DNA of 64,000 nucleotides from Galeruca laticollis (Eukaryota > Arthropoda > Insecta > Coleoptera > Chrysomelidae): assembly GCA_963921935.1 (NCBI GenBank), contig OY998180.1:102614614-102678613 (forward strand), given 5' to 3'. Below, one piece after another: positions 30,880-43,220 of this stretch; positions within the stretch are counted from its first letter, which is position 1, and each line of letters begins with the position of its first letter. Position numbers and translations under genes: made by a program. The notes under the pieces are model-generated. The model worked only from the letters and a program-made list of their open reading frames with translations. It made no database searches and was not told the DNA's origin.

Positions 30880-32818
30880 CATATTTTGAAAATTTGACGT
30901 TTTTAATCGATAATTCAGATAACAGATTTAGATCTGAGAAAGTTTATTATTCACCAAAACCACAGCCCGAGTCACACTCGCTGATGGACTTCAAAAGCAA
31001 ACAGAGTTACTGACAACATTTACTACTATAGAGTTAGGCGGTAGAACTCATAATATCAACTTTGTCGTGCTGCCTAACGCCGTGGACAACAGGACCTTAT
31101 TAGGTATAGATTTCCTAGAAAAAGTTGGCATCGTGTTAGACTTAGGACAACGGTGCTGGTACTACGCAGACCGGCCTTTCGAGCGTTTTGAGTTTCAACC
31201 ACAGTACCAAGGACTAATACAAAGACCACGGGATCAATCAGCAGAATCGAAGAAGCCGAAGAAATCTCTAAATATCGAAAGCGAACCAACTAAGGTACCA
31301 GATCCTAGAATACAACTTAACATCACGGACGTTGACGAGAATGATGACGTTTTATCTCCATTCTTAGAGTTTTTCACGTCACCCTTACGGGATGAGTTAT
31401 GGGAAGCTCCAGACTCCAGATTCCCAAATGTTAAAGAAAACAAGCACACGAGTAATGCGTATGCACCGGAAGACATAGATGAAATTTTTCGTGACAGCCT
31501 ACCTCTCACTTACTCGCCACAAAAGAAAACAGGCACCAAGCGAAAAATCCTTGAGTTATTTAGTTTCGATGTCTCCCTGCAACCAAACGAAGCCGCAACG
31601 CTATACCCGACTAATCGAAACCAGCTGAATGCAATACTGCAGGAATTTCCAAATTTATTTGAGGAACATGGCCCTCCTACCACGCGGGCGGAGCATCGAA
31701 TAGGCACAGGCACTAGTGGACCGATTTCCAGTGCGCCTTATCGTCTTAATGTCACCAAGCAAACCATTTTACGCGACAAACTCGACGAGATGTTGGCTAA
31801 TGGAGTAATCGAGGAAAGTGAAACAGCGTGGACTTCCCCCGTCGTCATGGTACCAAAGAAAGATGGCGATGTTAGGGTCTGCGTCGACTATCGCCGATTA
31901 AATTCGATTACGATACCAGATCGATACCCACTTCCTCGTATCGACGATTTGCTACACACAGCAAAGAGCAAACCTTATATGACTACCTTGGATCTCAAAT
32001 CTGGTTACTGGCAAATAAGAATGCATGAGGTAGATAAGAAGAAAACCGGGTTTATTACACCTTTTGGAGTTTACTGCTTCAGGCGCATGCCATTCGGTCT
32101 AAGAAATGCTCCGGCAACATTTCAGAGATTAATGGATAGGTTTAAAATTAGTCTCAGTCATATAACACTTCTAGTATATTTAGATGACTTGATTATTCGT
32201 TCATCAACGTTTGAAGACCACTTGAGGGACTTGGAACAAGTTTTTCGACGTTTACACGATTTCCAACTCCGTATTAATAGAATTAAATGCCGTTTTGCTT
32301 GTTCGACCATTGGATTCTTAGGCCACGTGCTGACACCAGATGGGATAACGATGGATCCCAACAAAATTCAAGCAATTGTAGATTTACCTGTGCCTACCCA
32401 TGTAAAGGATCTCCTAAGATTTATCCAAACTTGTTCATGGTATCGCCGATTTATTGCAAATTTTGCCAGCATTGCAAAACCTCTTACAAATTTGACTCGG
32501 AAGAATACTCCGTGGAAATGGGGAACAACTGAGCAAGATGCGTATAACAAATTAAAGAACTGTCTGATAACTGCTCCAATCCTCAAACAAGCAGATGAGA
32601 GTGAACCCTTCACTATTAAATCCGACGCCAGTAGCCATGCCATCGGTGCAGTTTTGGTCCAGGGGGAGGGAGCAACCGAACACCCTATTGAGTATGCGAG
32701 TCGCTTATTAACGAGTGCAGAGACGAACTATATGACCACGGAGGAAGTAGCATCACCTGCCAATCCACCCCTAAGGAAGAAAGGATTACGAGGTAGACCC
32801 AAGAAACAACAACCTTAA
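30880..32818 (+). pseudogene. Gypsy LTR retrotransposon copy C: protease remnant, RT and truncated RNase H
   Basis: Protease remnant from about 30890 with the active-site triplet changed (FLIDNSD where DTG/DSG is expected), then ARVTLADGLQKQTELL and IELGGRTHNINFVVLP. The open frame runs to 32818. RT motifs: NGVIEESETAWTSPVVMVPK, VCVDYRRLNSIT, PLPRIDDLL, LDLKSGYWQIRM, MPFGLRNAPATFQRLMD, LVYLDDLII (YLDD box), LGHVLTPDGI. RNase H starts with FTIKSDASSHAIGAVLVQ but at MTTEE jumps to PANPPLRKKGLRGRPKKQQP and a stop. The rest of RNase H and the integrase were removed by an in-frame deletion. The RT itself is uninterrupted. Confidence 0.87.
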
Positions 32819-32865
32819 TCGTCCTGCTTGGTGTGCTAGCCTCTCATCGGGACGATCTCGAAGCT

Positions 32866-33157
32866 AGAGGGGGAGGTTATAGCAGAACGATCCCTACCAG
32901 GCTATACAGCTCTATCTACAGTACCACCTTCATGTAGATAGGCCCCGCACAACGTCTGAGACTCTGTTATAAATGGTAAGATGGCGCCACTCGAATCGCC
33001 TTACACCACACCGATAGTGATGTAACCTAGTCCTATACATAGTAGCATGGTGAAGGGTAGAAGCGAACACGGATTACGTATTATTATATACTTTAAATAG
33101 TTCATGTTATTTTCATTTAGTAATATTTTTTGTTTGTTGTTAAATAAAATTATTACT

Positions 33158-33161
<4 letters not shown>
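32866..33161 (+). repeat. Polypurine tract and candidate 3' LTR of Gypsy copy C
   Basis: agagggggagg (32866-32876) right after the stop codon is a typical polypurine tract. The following 285 bp contain cctctat/ctctatctacag motifs, an AATAAA at 33143-33148, and end at the (TA)n tract. The 5' LTR was not found, so the boundaries are unproven. Confidence 0.5.

Positions 33162-33205
<44 letters not shown>
33162..33205. repeat. (TA)n microsatellite
   Basis: Alternating TA lies between the end of Gypsy copy C and the 3' end of a minus-strand PLE. Confidence 0.95.
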
Positions 33206-33210
<5 letters not shown>

Positions 33211-33280
33211 ATAATCTGAATAATAATTAAGATGATTTATTGCGGCAATGAAATACCAAGATCTACTCTTATATTTTTTA

Positions 33281-33315
33281 CGACCTTTCGAATATGTTAT
33301 ATATTAATTTTCAAG
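33281..33315 (-). other. Hammerhead-like hairpin at 3' side of a minus-strand PLE
   Basis: Minus strand: TTGAAAA, two bases, arm AATAT, loop ataac, arm ATATT, then cGAAAGG. Confidence 0.38.
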
Positions 33316-33599
33316 GACTAAAGTAATAGCTATGGTCAGGATATGAAAATAAAGATATTATATATAAATTACCTAAATAATTGAACGAGAATGGTGGTAT
33401 AAATGTAAATTGTATAATAAATCATTGTAAATATCTTCCAAACTAAATAAACTTAAACAACAATAAAATGACATAAAACAACGTTGCTAAGTTACTATGA
33501 ATTTTATTTATTTATCCTACTATGATCTTATTATTTATTTTATTATAGGTTATTATGACTGAAATTTACATTTTTTTTAATTTTGTTTTTCAAATTCAA

Positions 33600-34140
33600 A
33601 ATGGTATGCGTATATTATGCTAAGGTCATTTAAGTCTGTTTCTTTATTTATACATTCATCTTCTTGATTAATATATGCTGTTTGCAAAATCAGGCGCTAT
33701 TTATAATTTTGTTCTGTGGTCAAGACTTTGACAGATCTGCACATCTGTCAGGGAACAATTTACGGTCACTTCTGTGATTCGATTGGTAAGTGACCTCTTG
33801 AATTGACCAAAGTATTTTTATTGCAGTCCATACAAGGAATTTCATAAACTATGTTAGTCAGCTTATTTCTTGGTATCTTATCATTGATTTTACTAAAAAT
33901 GGAATTTTTTGTGAGGTTTCTTAGCAATTCTTATATTATGTTGTTTGAATATGCCAGACATTTTTGGTGTGACTGATTTTATATATGGCAAATATATATA
34001 AATTGGGACTCTATTATTGTTAGTTATAATGCCACTGTATTCTCAGTTTGATGTTATGTCATTAGTAATGACTGTCTATCTTTTAGAAGTATTATATAAA
34101 ATTCGTTTGAAAAGATATGGAAGAAAAGAGTTTTCATAAA
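33600..34140 (-). pseudogene. Penelope-like endonuclease fragment, strongly decayed
   Basis: On minus: ENSFLPYLFKRILYNTSK (about 34130-34080), VPIYIYLPYIKSVTPKMSG, IFKQHNIRIAKKPHKKFHF (about 33930), KLTNIVYEIPCMDCNKNTL (about 33840) and ETDLNDLSIIYAYHF (about 33620). The order matches the stretch from the RT-endonuclease linker to the C-terminus in better PLE copies. The GIY-YIG half after the first Cys pair is unreadable. Confidence 0.7.
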
Positions 34141-34780
34141 AAAAGGTTGTTTACATTTTTTTTATGAAAGATTGGATTTGAGATTTGTAAGACTCTATTT
34201 TCATTTGTTTGATTAAGTTAATCAAACAAATCGCGCAAAAATATCTAAAATGATTTTATTTGTAGTTTATCAGAGATTATAATTTACATTTAAGTGATAT
34301 TCACAAAAATAACTGGTAATTTTTGTTGTCAATAAAGCTGGATCTCGTATAGCAATTATTTCTCCTTATTTGTACACTTTTTGGAACGTTTTTAAAATGT
34401 TTTTGTGGTGTTCTGATTGACGTACTATTGCACATCGGTATTGCACAGCATTTGTAAGACAACCTATTCATAATTACCGCTTTTATTTAATTTATTCGTA
34501 AGAACTCGGTCTAGATCAGTTAACCTTGACAAACCGCGAGATTCGTTTATAGTTTGATGATGTAACGAGGCGATATGGAGCGTTTTAGCAGGAATTTTGA
34601 AACCTATTTTTATTTACGTATTTTTTATTGAACTTTGTCATATTTTTTTATAAAGTTATTATTTTCGTGTTTATATAAGGTCTATCTTTAGAATGAAAGC
34701 AATTCCAAAAATTAGTCAACACTATTGGCACCGAACAACAAACCATTTTAATTAATTTTCTCCCACTTCTAAATATTCTG
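34141..34780. other. Non-coding stretch
   Basis: I see no coding similarity. A short inverted repeat gtttgattaa/ttaatcaaac lies at 34208-34228. Confidence 0.45.
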
Positions 34781-34799
34781 AGTAGTCATCACTAGCTAT

Positions 34800-35360
34800 T
34801 CGTGAAGCACTTCACGTTTTTTCGATCTATTCATAAAACGACTTCTATAAGACTGCTGAGGGATAGAATCCTATACTAATTAGTAAATCATAATCAACAT
34901 CATTCTTAATTTAATTTCGGTTGTTATCATTATGCAAAAAGTCGATCAATTTCAACATGTCTATCTTCGCCCTGCATACATAACATTTTCCTAGACGAAA
35001 TTTCTCTTCGAATATTCTGGAACATACGAGGGAGTAATTAACGTTACGCAATATCTTACACACTGTTTCAAATTGTTTGTGTCTCTGAAGGGCCTGAACT
35101 TGTAAACAGTACTTTTAAATATCCCAACAAAAAATTTGAATAACTTTGGAAATTGAGGTTTTGTCTAAAAAATAACCCAATGATTTTTAATTAAAATTTC
35201 CCGCACCAAACATCAACTTTAAAATAATATTGGTCTTTACACTGCACAACGAAATGGAGATTTTCATGTCCACCACCGACAATTTTGAGAGCTAATATGT
35301 CCATTGGCAGTAAATGTGGCTTCATCCGTAAATAATATTAAGGAAAATTTCGTTCATCTT
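34800..35360 (-). pseudogene. Eroded mariner-like (DUF4817-type) transposase relic
   Basis: On minus near 35340-35200: FTDEATFTANGHISSQNCRW and then a VDVWCG-like scrap. This resembles the catalytic stretch CFSDEATF..NRHN..W..NVW.G of the transposases at 198 and 47751. There are many stops. Further downstream the match fades, so the limits are approximate. Confidence 0.5.
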
Positions 35361-35831
35361 TAATTAAACTTTGAAGTCAGACACAAAAATGGAATAGTAA
35401 TCTCAAAGATAGCAAATTCTTTTACCATCTTTACAAAAAAACTAACTTTTAGCCGTACGTAATACATTTTTCTAAATTGCCGCCATATTGGTGGTCACGT
35501 GACGTATGTCAAAATATTGATTTATTGATAACCTAACCTAACCTAACCTAATAATTGTATTAGATTTTTCAATATGCAGAAACGATCACCGATGAAGTAT
35601 ATTTTGTAGTTCTGATAAAAATTTTTCCCATATGCTAGAAACGTTATGATCCTACACTGTATATAATGATTATTATATTCAATACTCACTCTCACTATAT
35701 GCGTTCTTGCCAATGAATTCAATATATTTGTTTGAAAGTGGTTGAGAATGTATCAGTATGAGTAGAATTTTTCTGTATTTCCATTATCTAGAAAACAAAG
35801 AAAATGAATTCTCTGCATGTATTTCGAGTCA

Positions 35832-35867
35832 CGACGTTTCAACAGTTAATCTACTGTCGTTATCAAG
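35832..35867 (-). other. Hammerhead-like hairpin, isolated
   Basis: Minus strand: TTGATAA, two bases, arm ACAGT, loop agatta, arm ACTGT, then tGAAACGTC. No PLE coding sequence adjoins it; it may be a solo PLE terminal region. Confidence 0.42.
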
Positions 35868-35929
35868 TATGTGAATGCGAGAAAATATCTCTGAGAGATC
35901 TGTATCTGTAAAAGTTTGAAGGGTGGGTG

Positions 35930-37840
35930 AACCCACAGCACTTAGGCCACAATTAGTCCATTGTGCATCCTTCTGAGGTTCAAAACTTCCTTCTAGCTCG
36001 CCATCCAGCCTACTTCTTTGAAGTAGGCGATAACGTCGCCTGAGTTAAGTTCCCCCATACTGGCGTATGCTAGCCTGTGCTCGCCGAATACATGAAACCT
36101 AAAATGAGAGTGTCTGACATTCGCAAAGAATGTATTCGACAGTGTCATCTTCTTGTTCACATCCTCTACAAAGTGGGGTGTTAGACACACCCAGTCTGTG
36201 GAGGTGTTTTTGTAGGTGGCAGTGACCAGTCAGAATACCCGTGGCTGTTCGTAGGCTCTGCCTGTTCATAGTCACGTATTTTTTTGGCTACTCTGCTGCC
36301 CGGATACTGTAGCAGTTCCTTGGCAAGCCTGCAGCCTTCTGCGTCGTCCCATCTACCCTTAAACTTATTAAGGGAGCGTTCCTTTAACAGATCGGCTGTC
36401 GCTGATGCCGATAGACCAATGAAAGTGCCAGGTCCCAAGAGTTTGTGGGAGACTGCCTTCCGGACTAGCGAGGCTGCAATACGGTTCCCTTTCGATTTCT
36501 CATGGCCCTTGATCCAGCCTAAATTGACCGTGTTGTTGTTACAGGCTTCGATTAAGGCCATGTGACATTCTGGTACTATAGGCCTGATGTAATGCGTGGT
36601 CTGTTCAGGACTAGTAGTGTTTGTCAAATGCCCGTAAGGATGTATATATTATTACCTGATGTGGTTCTCCTTTTGGTTATCTCTTTTGCAGCGATGCAGT
36701 TCAGTGAGCTCTATTTGAGCAACACTTGCATTGCAGCCCATTGCCCATTTTATGTTTAGATTCAGGGGTCTGGAAAAAATTCCACATCCTGAGCCTACAT
36801 TGGATTTAGACCCATCTGTGAAGATGCGGATAGCGCCTTCTTTCAATGGGTCTTGTGCGTTGTTTTTAAATATTACCTTGTAGGGCCTGTGGAAGACATA
36901 TCGCGATGGAATCGAGTCCGTATTGGTCTGCAGAAGTGGGACCTCCCAGAGGGCCTCATGCCACACGTTATGTCTCAGTTTACCGGATCCTTCATCAGGT
37001 TGTATACCGGTAGAGCGTAGACGTGTCATAGTCATCAAAACAGCATCCTTGATGTATATGTCAAGGGGAGCGAGACCGAGGATTACCTGCATAGCTCTTG
37101 TTGGTGTGATTCTCATGGCTCCTGTGGTGTTGAGGCATGCTATTCTTTGGATTTGATTCAGCTTATGGACGACTGTCAGCTTGTTTGCTTTAGCTCCCCA
37201 GGCAATCACGCCGTACGTCAGAATAAGTCTGATGATGGTAGTGTAGATCCAGGTAGCGACCCTAGATGACATTCTCCAGGTGCGGCCCATTGTTCTACGA
37301 CACTGCTCATAAGAAATATATGCTTTTTCAACTCTACTTTCTAAGTCAGAGTTCCACGTTAACTTACTGTAGAAGGCGACCCCTAAATATTTCACCTATG
37401 AAGAGAAATTAAATTTGGTATCTAGGAGCTTTGGGGCTTGATGTTTTACAAGCTTCCTTTTTTTCGTGAAAAGAACCATCTTCGTTTTTTTGGATTTATT
37501 GACAGTCAATGGTCTTGGCACCATTGTTCTATGATACTGAGGGCATCTTGCATTAGAGCTCAGAGTGTCTCCTTGAATCTTCCTGTTAGCACCAGGTCAT
37601 CTGCATATGCTATTATGTAGAAGTTACTATCGTTGAGGCAGCTGGCCAAGGAGTCTAATACCATGTTCCACAGTAGTGGCGAGAGTACCCCTTCCTGTGG
37701 ACAACCTTTTACAACCAAGCCTCTGATGGTTACATCATCTACACTGATTTTTATTGCTCTTTTTGAGAGCATGTTATATATCCAGCCATTTATGGTTTGG
37801 GGGATATTCTTGTTGGAAAGTGGATAGAGTGATCCTAGAG
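35930..37840 (-). pseudogene. I/R1-type non-LTR retrotransposon, 5'-truncated: RT end, RNase H, zinc-knuckle tail
   Basis: On minus: RT from about 37772 with GCPQEGVLSPLLWNMVLDSL and IIAYADDLVLTG (YADD box). Segment 37395-36652 has MKYLGVAFYSKLTWNSDLE, WIYTTIIRLILTYGVIAWG, then RNase H beginning GAIRIFTDGSKS (about 36840). Segment 36627-36181 has VNLGWIKGHEKSKGN (His of RNase H) and HGYSDWSLPPTK, followed by a Cys-rich tail read across a frameshift (CEQEDDTVEYILCEC). This module order fits the I/R1 group that carries RNase H. The endonuclease and RT N-terminal part are absent. Confidence 0.85.
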
Positions 37841-38181
37841 GCTGGAGGAATTATGCTGATGGCTGCAGAAATTTGGAGCAATCCCAGAGTTCCGCTAGAG
37901 CTCTCCTAGAGTTTTAATACAGTTCTCCTAGAGGCAGTCACAGCTTAAAGTGTAAAACTTATAATAAATTGTTCTAATACCGATTGAAATTGACAAATGT
38001 TTAATTTATTGTAAGCTGAATATTTGTGGGTATAAAGATCGTCAGTTAATTAATCAAAATGACTGTTCAGCTTTCAGATGCACTGGGCGTGCGGCATATT
38101 TCTGCAGCTGACTGACGGTCTTATCCCCCTTATACATACAGCTGACGATTTTCTTTATTATTTAACACCTTCAGTACCAAT

Positions 38182-38422
38182 GACTAGTTAACTAGTCCTG
38201 TTGGTTTGAAATTGAAGACCAAAACTATTCTTATCATTTTTACTGGAGGGCCCGCACGGAATATGATAATGTTTCATTTAATTATTTGGCTATTTTGCAA
38301 TGATAATAGTTCATAAATAATTTTAGAACAGTTTGGGATGCCTTCAGTGTTGACCAGTAAACTAGTCATTGGATCCTGTGTCAAGAATTCCTCATAGGAG
38401 ACCATTGACTAGTTAACTAGTT
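38182..38422. repeat. Three copies of a palindromic ACTAGTTAACTAGT motif
   Basis: 38182-38197 is a perfect 16-bp palindrome (GACTAGTTAACTAGTC) preceded by ccaat. 38352-38367 is a close copy in reverse orientation (followed by attgg). 38407-38422 is again forward (preceded by ccatt). The centre TTAA is the piggyBac target. Flanking ccttcagt occurs at two of the three. There is no coding content. Confidence 0.6.
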
Positions 38423-38429
38423 TAATAAA

Positions 38430-39306
38430 ATAACACGTATTTGTAACATTTATTAAAAAATTAAACTTTTTCTAGCAAAATTAGCATTACAATGAAACAG
38501 AGTACAATAAAACACAAAACTTAAAAAAAATAACAAAACCAACGTAAAATTCTAGAAATTATGAAATGATTCATCCATAGATATATAATACACAGTAGAT
38601 GAAGCATTTCATTCATAAATTGATATTTGTTTTGACCTGAACATTTAGAAAGAAACAACATATTTTGTAAGTGGGTTAGATAAAGAGAGACTCTAATGTT
38701 GGAACTCGCATGGCAACGCTGCACAAAAGCCTAGAGAAGGAGATATAAGCGCGCTTCAAACACAATCAGTGGCGTATCCCAATAAATTAAATACGTATAG
38801 GTTATTAATTCGTGAGTAAAAAACAAGTAGCAGTAATATAGATAATACTGCAAAATTAATTATATATACAGAGGAAATAAAAACAAACGAAAACATTCAT
38901 TTAAATTAAATTTAAACTATACCTTAAAATTTTGTTCAGCATGTAATATTGTAACTTTGTAATATTTTAACTTGAAATTTCAATGTTCAAAAAAACTTAT
39001 ACCATTTAGAGCACCTTTCAGTGTTGATAAAACATATTTACTTAACTTATTGGACTTAGGTACCTTTGGCCTCAATAATATGAAAATCTATGATTTTAAG
39101 GGTAGAAAAATACTCTTTATTTTCAGTTTATAAAAAATATAAAATTTTATTACTTGTTCATAAGAACAAACAAAATAATAATTTGATACCTTTCAGTGAT
39201 AAGGAACTTTTGGATTTAATAAAACAAAACAACTTGGAATTATTCTAAGGGTAAAATAAATACTCGTTTTTCAGTTTTAACAAAAAATATATTATATATA
39301 TTTACA
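38430..39306. other. Non-coding stretch 3' of the THAP/P-type gene
   Basis: No gene was recognised. ggcaacgctgcac (38712) resembles ggcaacgtcac near 43380, upstream of the same gene, but in the same orientation, so it is not a terminal inverted repeat. Confidence 0.4.
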
Positions 39307-41360
39307 TTATTCATTTCTAAATAAAATTACCTTTGTATTAATACTCCTTGATCGGTTTTTTCTCAGTAAATCAACTTTTTTGGTGGTTTCATGATGGATT
39401 CTAATGGTAAAATAACTTTTGAGAATTAATTTTATTAATTCCATAGCATGACTGTCTAAAATATCACCATCATAAAGATGTTCACCAAAAAAATCGAGTA
39501 CATTTGATGGTAAAACGCTAATGGTTTTAGAAATCAATAAATTTAACAAACCCGTAATATTTTTATTAAATATGTCATGAGTTTTATGAAAAAATCTGAA
39601 ATATTTTTCTCCAGCCTTACATATATTAATTACCATATCACTTGGATTTTTAAGTCTACCATAAGTCTTTCTTACTTGCAGTTTTGAACAAGTTGTATCC
39701 TGTTCCAACATATTGACACACTTAGAACAAGTAATACACTTTTTTAATGATTTAACCACAAAACCAGCAATATATGATACAATATCTTGGACATATAAAG
39801 TTAAGTCCCAAGATGGCGACATAAAAAAATTCGATTCTGCTATCTCCATATTTACTTTGACTAAAAATCTTTATAGTCTTCAGATTCTTCTAAATTTTCT
39901 CCATCATCTGACCTACTGAGTAAATTACCTGAGCCGCATGTGAGGATTGAAATTTTTTGCAAGTCTACAGTGTTACCTGTTTTTGGCGCCGATATCTCAC
40001 TGTGGACTAACAGCCTTTTAAAGGCAGCCTCAAATTGTCTGGCTGTCGGGTTGTTATTATAGCCCCCCTTGCTACGAATAGCTCCAAAAAATAATTCAAG
40101 GTGATCCTGGGATAACTTATATGTCAATAAATATTTTAGATGTTTTTCTTGTTCAACATAGAAGTTGAACATGTTTTTTAGACTCTCAATACATATAAGA
40201 AATCAGAGGAAACCAGTCTTTCTTGCAGATTTGACAATTGGAGTATATAATTTTTTACAATTTCCATATATTCAAAAAATGGTTTTGACGTTATTTTAGA
40301 CAGAGGTTTTTTATAAAAATATTTTGCAAATCTACTTTTTGAATTAAATATGTCAAATATGTTATTAAATACTAAAATAAAATTGGATGTAGGTTCGGAA
40401 TTTGCAAATTCGGGATACTGTAGGTCCTCGCGAAGAAAATCAATGGCATCACTAACACTTTTACTAAGAGTTTGCGTTGCCAGGCGTACCTTCATCTTTT
40501 CACGTTCCCATTGTAAATGCCTTAGCTTGATTTTAGTAGCAGAAGTTAGTCCTTCTGAGCTTTGTTTCTCAAATAAACTTTCAATAAAAGACCATTTTAT
40601 GAGGTGCTCTTTTTAGTCTCTTATTTCATGCTTGTTTGTTTGAGCCCCAAAGCAATTTCGTACCAGCTTCAACATATGGCATGGATCTAGAAAAATAAAA
40701 ACTTCCTTGCCAGTAATTGGATGTATGAAACTAGTTTTCAAATTATTTGGATCACCAAAATTTGCTCCTAGATTTTCAGCCATCCTTAAGTTGACTGGTG
40801 CACCATCAAATGTTAACGATGTCACAGTTACTCCACTTTCGTGTATAAACTCCAGGCACTTTCTTACAAGTCCAGCTTTTTCAGTGGAAGCTAACCCGTC
40901 CAATAAAAAATAGCCGACTGGTATCTTCCAAGATCCATTTAAACAGACTAGCATGAAAACCAAGGCTTCTCTTGCTTCCGGTAATGAATCTGTATTCAAT
41001 TCTGTCCCAAGATCAACATATCCTGTAAACTTTTGTCCAGTCCATTCAATTTGTCTTCGTATGGACATCTCATCTAATACCAAGTTACAGTATAGGGGGT
41101 TGGCTGATTCTTGTTTAAGGGTGAGAGCATCAAGAGCCTCTTTACTAAACCCTGGACTACCATCAATAGATCTATACCATTTACTAATTGTCTCCAAATG
41201 TGGTAATGTACGATTAAAGGTTTTACGGACAAAGTTGTATGCCTTGGGGGAATAAAATGCTAAAGTTAAAGCAAAGCATCTCAAACTTGGATTGAATTTT
41301 TGCTTTGAAGGCCCCTTCAATAGTCTTTCAAAGATGTCAGCTGAAGTTCCCGACAATGAA
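39307..41360 (-). pseudogene. P-element/THAP9-type transposase, catalytic and C-terminal part
   Basis: THAP9 and P transposases share an RNase H-like DDE core with a GTP-binding insertion. On minus, the exon at 41360 follows a tttttag acceptor. It reads SPKAYNFVRKTF, LPHLETISKWYRSIDGSPGF, LVLDEMSIRRQIEWTGQKF (first Asp), VTSLTFDGAPVNLRMAENLG (second Asp candidate) and FLDPCHMLKLVRNCFG. A single in-frame TAA (40610-40612) precedes EHLIKWSFIESL and KMKVRLATQTLSKSVSDA. After a frameshift near 40200 comes YKLSQDHLELFFGAIRSKGG (catalytic Glu region), then VQDIVSYIAGFVVKSLKKC in another frame. The three breaks point to a pseudogene. Confidence 0.85.
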
Positions 41361-41404
41361 GCCTAAAAAATTTCGTTTATTTTTTTCAAATTTTGGAACA
41401 TCAA

Positions 41405-41986
41405 TTAAATAATTAACGTTATAGTAGACTCAGACTTTTCTGTAATAAGGGATTTTTGCTTAAGGTAACTCATTAGAGTTTTTAAAGAAACAATACGACT
41501 TTTCAGCCTTCGTACAGATTTCTGCAGACACTGAATTTTGGTGCTTTGGCGTTTAATTTTTTCTTTAACTAGCGAAATATTCCTACGTCGCTTTTCTGGA
41601 GTGGAAAAATCGCTAGCATCCAAATCTCCGACGTAACGCCTTTTCCTGTAATAAAATGATATCTGTTTTTTTTTCTATTATAATTTCAAATATGTCAATC
41701 TGACGATGATATAAACATATCAAAACAATTGCCAATAACTTAGAGTTTTCATAATTTTTCAATATATAGTGGAATTAATTAGGAAAGGTTAGTTTTACTC
41801 ATAACAGTAACAATTCTCTTTGCTTTAGCTTTAAAAACATTTATGATACCTTTTTGCCCGAAATTTGGATTCTGGTTTACGCCAAGATGCAGTATCACTT
41901 TTAATTCCATGTTCGGCCTCAGAAGCAGTCAATGTCTCAGAGGATGAGTACCTTAAAAATATGTTAAAGAAAAAGAAATTTAATTC

Positions 41987-42031
<45 letters not shown>

Positions 42032-42388
42032 AACTTACAATAATCCTGATGGACCAGCAATTGAAGTCAATTCTAATTCTAATGCAGGTGCCTCATTTTT
42101 TGGTGCTTCAGCAACTGTTTCATTGTGCTCTTTATCTTCATGTTGAGTTTGATAGTTAATTAAAGGCTCTATGCATCTGAAAAAAATAATTGTCATAATA
42201 TGTTAAAATATGTTAACCACTATCTTGTTGTCCTGAATAAAATCTAATTTTTTTCAAGTATTTTGCAAAAATATCTTTAAATCATTAATTACCTATCATC
42301 CGTAAATAAGCTCTTTCTTACTGTAGCTCCTGCAGATGCAACATCTTGTTTCTTTGTAGGACTGTCAAAAATGTCTTCTGAATCTGAG
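41405..42388 (-). CDS. Linker exons of the THAP/P-type gene (acidic linker and coiled coil)
   Basis: Candidate exons on minus, each with AG/GT borders: about 42388-42294 (SDSEDIFDSPTKKQDVASAG), about 42178-42037 (CIEPLINYQTQHEDKEHN..SIAGPSGLL, donor GTAAGT), about 41953-41851 (YSSSETLTASEAEHGIKSD..) and about 41643-41410 (GDLDASDFSTPEKRRRNI, then a Lys/Arg-rich coiled coil KIQCLQKSVRRLKSRIVSL). A (TA)n tract sits in the intron before the third. In P-type proteins a leucine-rich coiled coil lies between the THAP domain and the core, matching this order. Splice sites were chosen by eye. Confidence 0.6.
41989..42028. repeat. (TA)n microsatellite in an intron of the THAP/P-type gene
   Basis: About 40 bp of alternating TA between two candidate exons. 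Confidence 0.95.
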
Positions 42389-42494
42389 CTGTAACATATA
42401 ATATATATGTATCTAAGCAGTACTTTTAAGGGTGAGCTAACTAAAAGTAGAACAAGGCAATATGCATTAAATATACTTATTCATACATTTTTAC

Positions 42495-42698
42495 CTAAAT
42501 GAGCTTGATGGAAACAAAGAATGTTGAAGTTTTGGCATTGCTCCAGGCTTAAGGTATCTTACACCATTTACTTTAATAAGGATATCTGCAGCATCGAAAT
42601 GATCTGAACAAAGTACTGTTCTTTTTTTAAAACCTTCAGTTTCTTCAAGTCCAATAAGTGACAGCCAAATATTTCTTGCTTGCAATTCGGTGGGGAAG
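42495..42698 (-). CDS. THAP/P-type gene exon 2: most of the THAP zinc finger
   Basis: Acceptor ttag before 42698, donor AG|GTAA after 42495. It encodes FPTELQARNIWLSLIGLEET, KRTVLCSDHF (the Cys-x2-His pair), then GVRYLKPGAMPKLQ. The Pro in LKPGA and the C-terminal layout are THAP signatures. The phase agrees with exon 1. Confidence 0.78.
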
Positions 42699-43220
42699 CT
42701 AAGAGAAAATAAAAATTTAAGAATACTTACAGTAATTTTTTTCAACTTTAAAGAAATATTAATAGATTTTATAAATCTAAAATATAGATTAACGTGAAAT
42801 AAATGCGAATAGGTCAATAATGGTTTTAAGAATTAAAAAGACAGATTCTTTTACTCAAACCAAGCTTTAGTAATATTTTATTAGTTGGTCAGGGCTAAAA
42901 ATTATAAGATCGCAGAATTTGCAGATATTAATAACTGTTTTTTGAAATCATTTTAAATAAATACCCAGTTGGATAGTGAGTTCAATATGTTGCTGACATC
43001 ATGATGGTTTCAAATAATAGTAAATTGGTGGAATATAAGTATTTTTTATATAGTATTTTATAATTTTTCAAGCTGACAAAGTAATAAAATGTTACAAAAG
43101 CTTTGTTTTGTAATAAAACTATTGTTATTTTCGCATTTATTTATCCACCACCAAAAAGCTGCTGTAAATCTACGCCTCTGATACAAGCAAAAGTTTCTCA
43201 TATACTATAACCATACTTAC

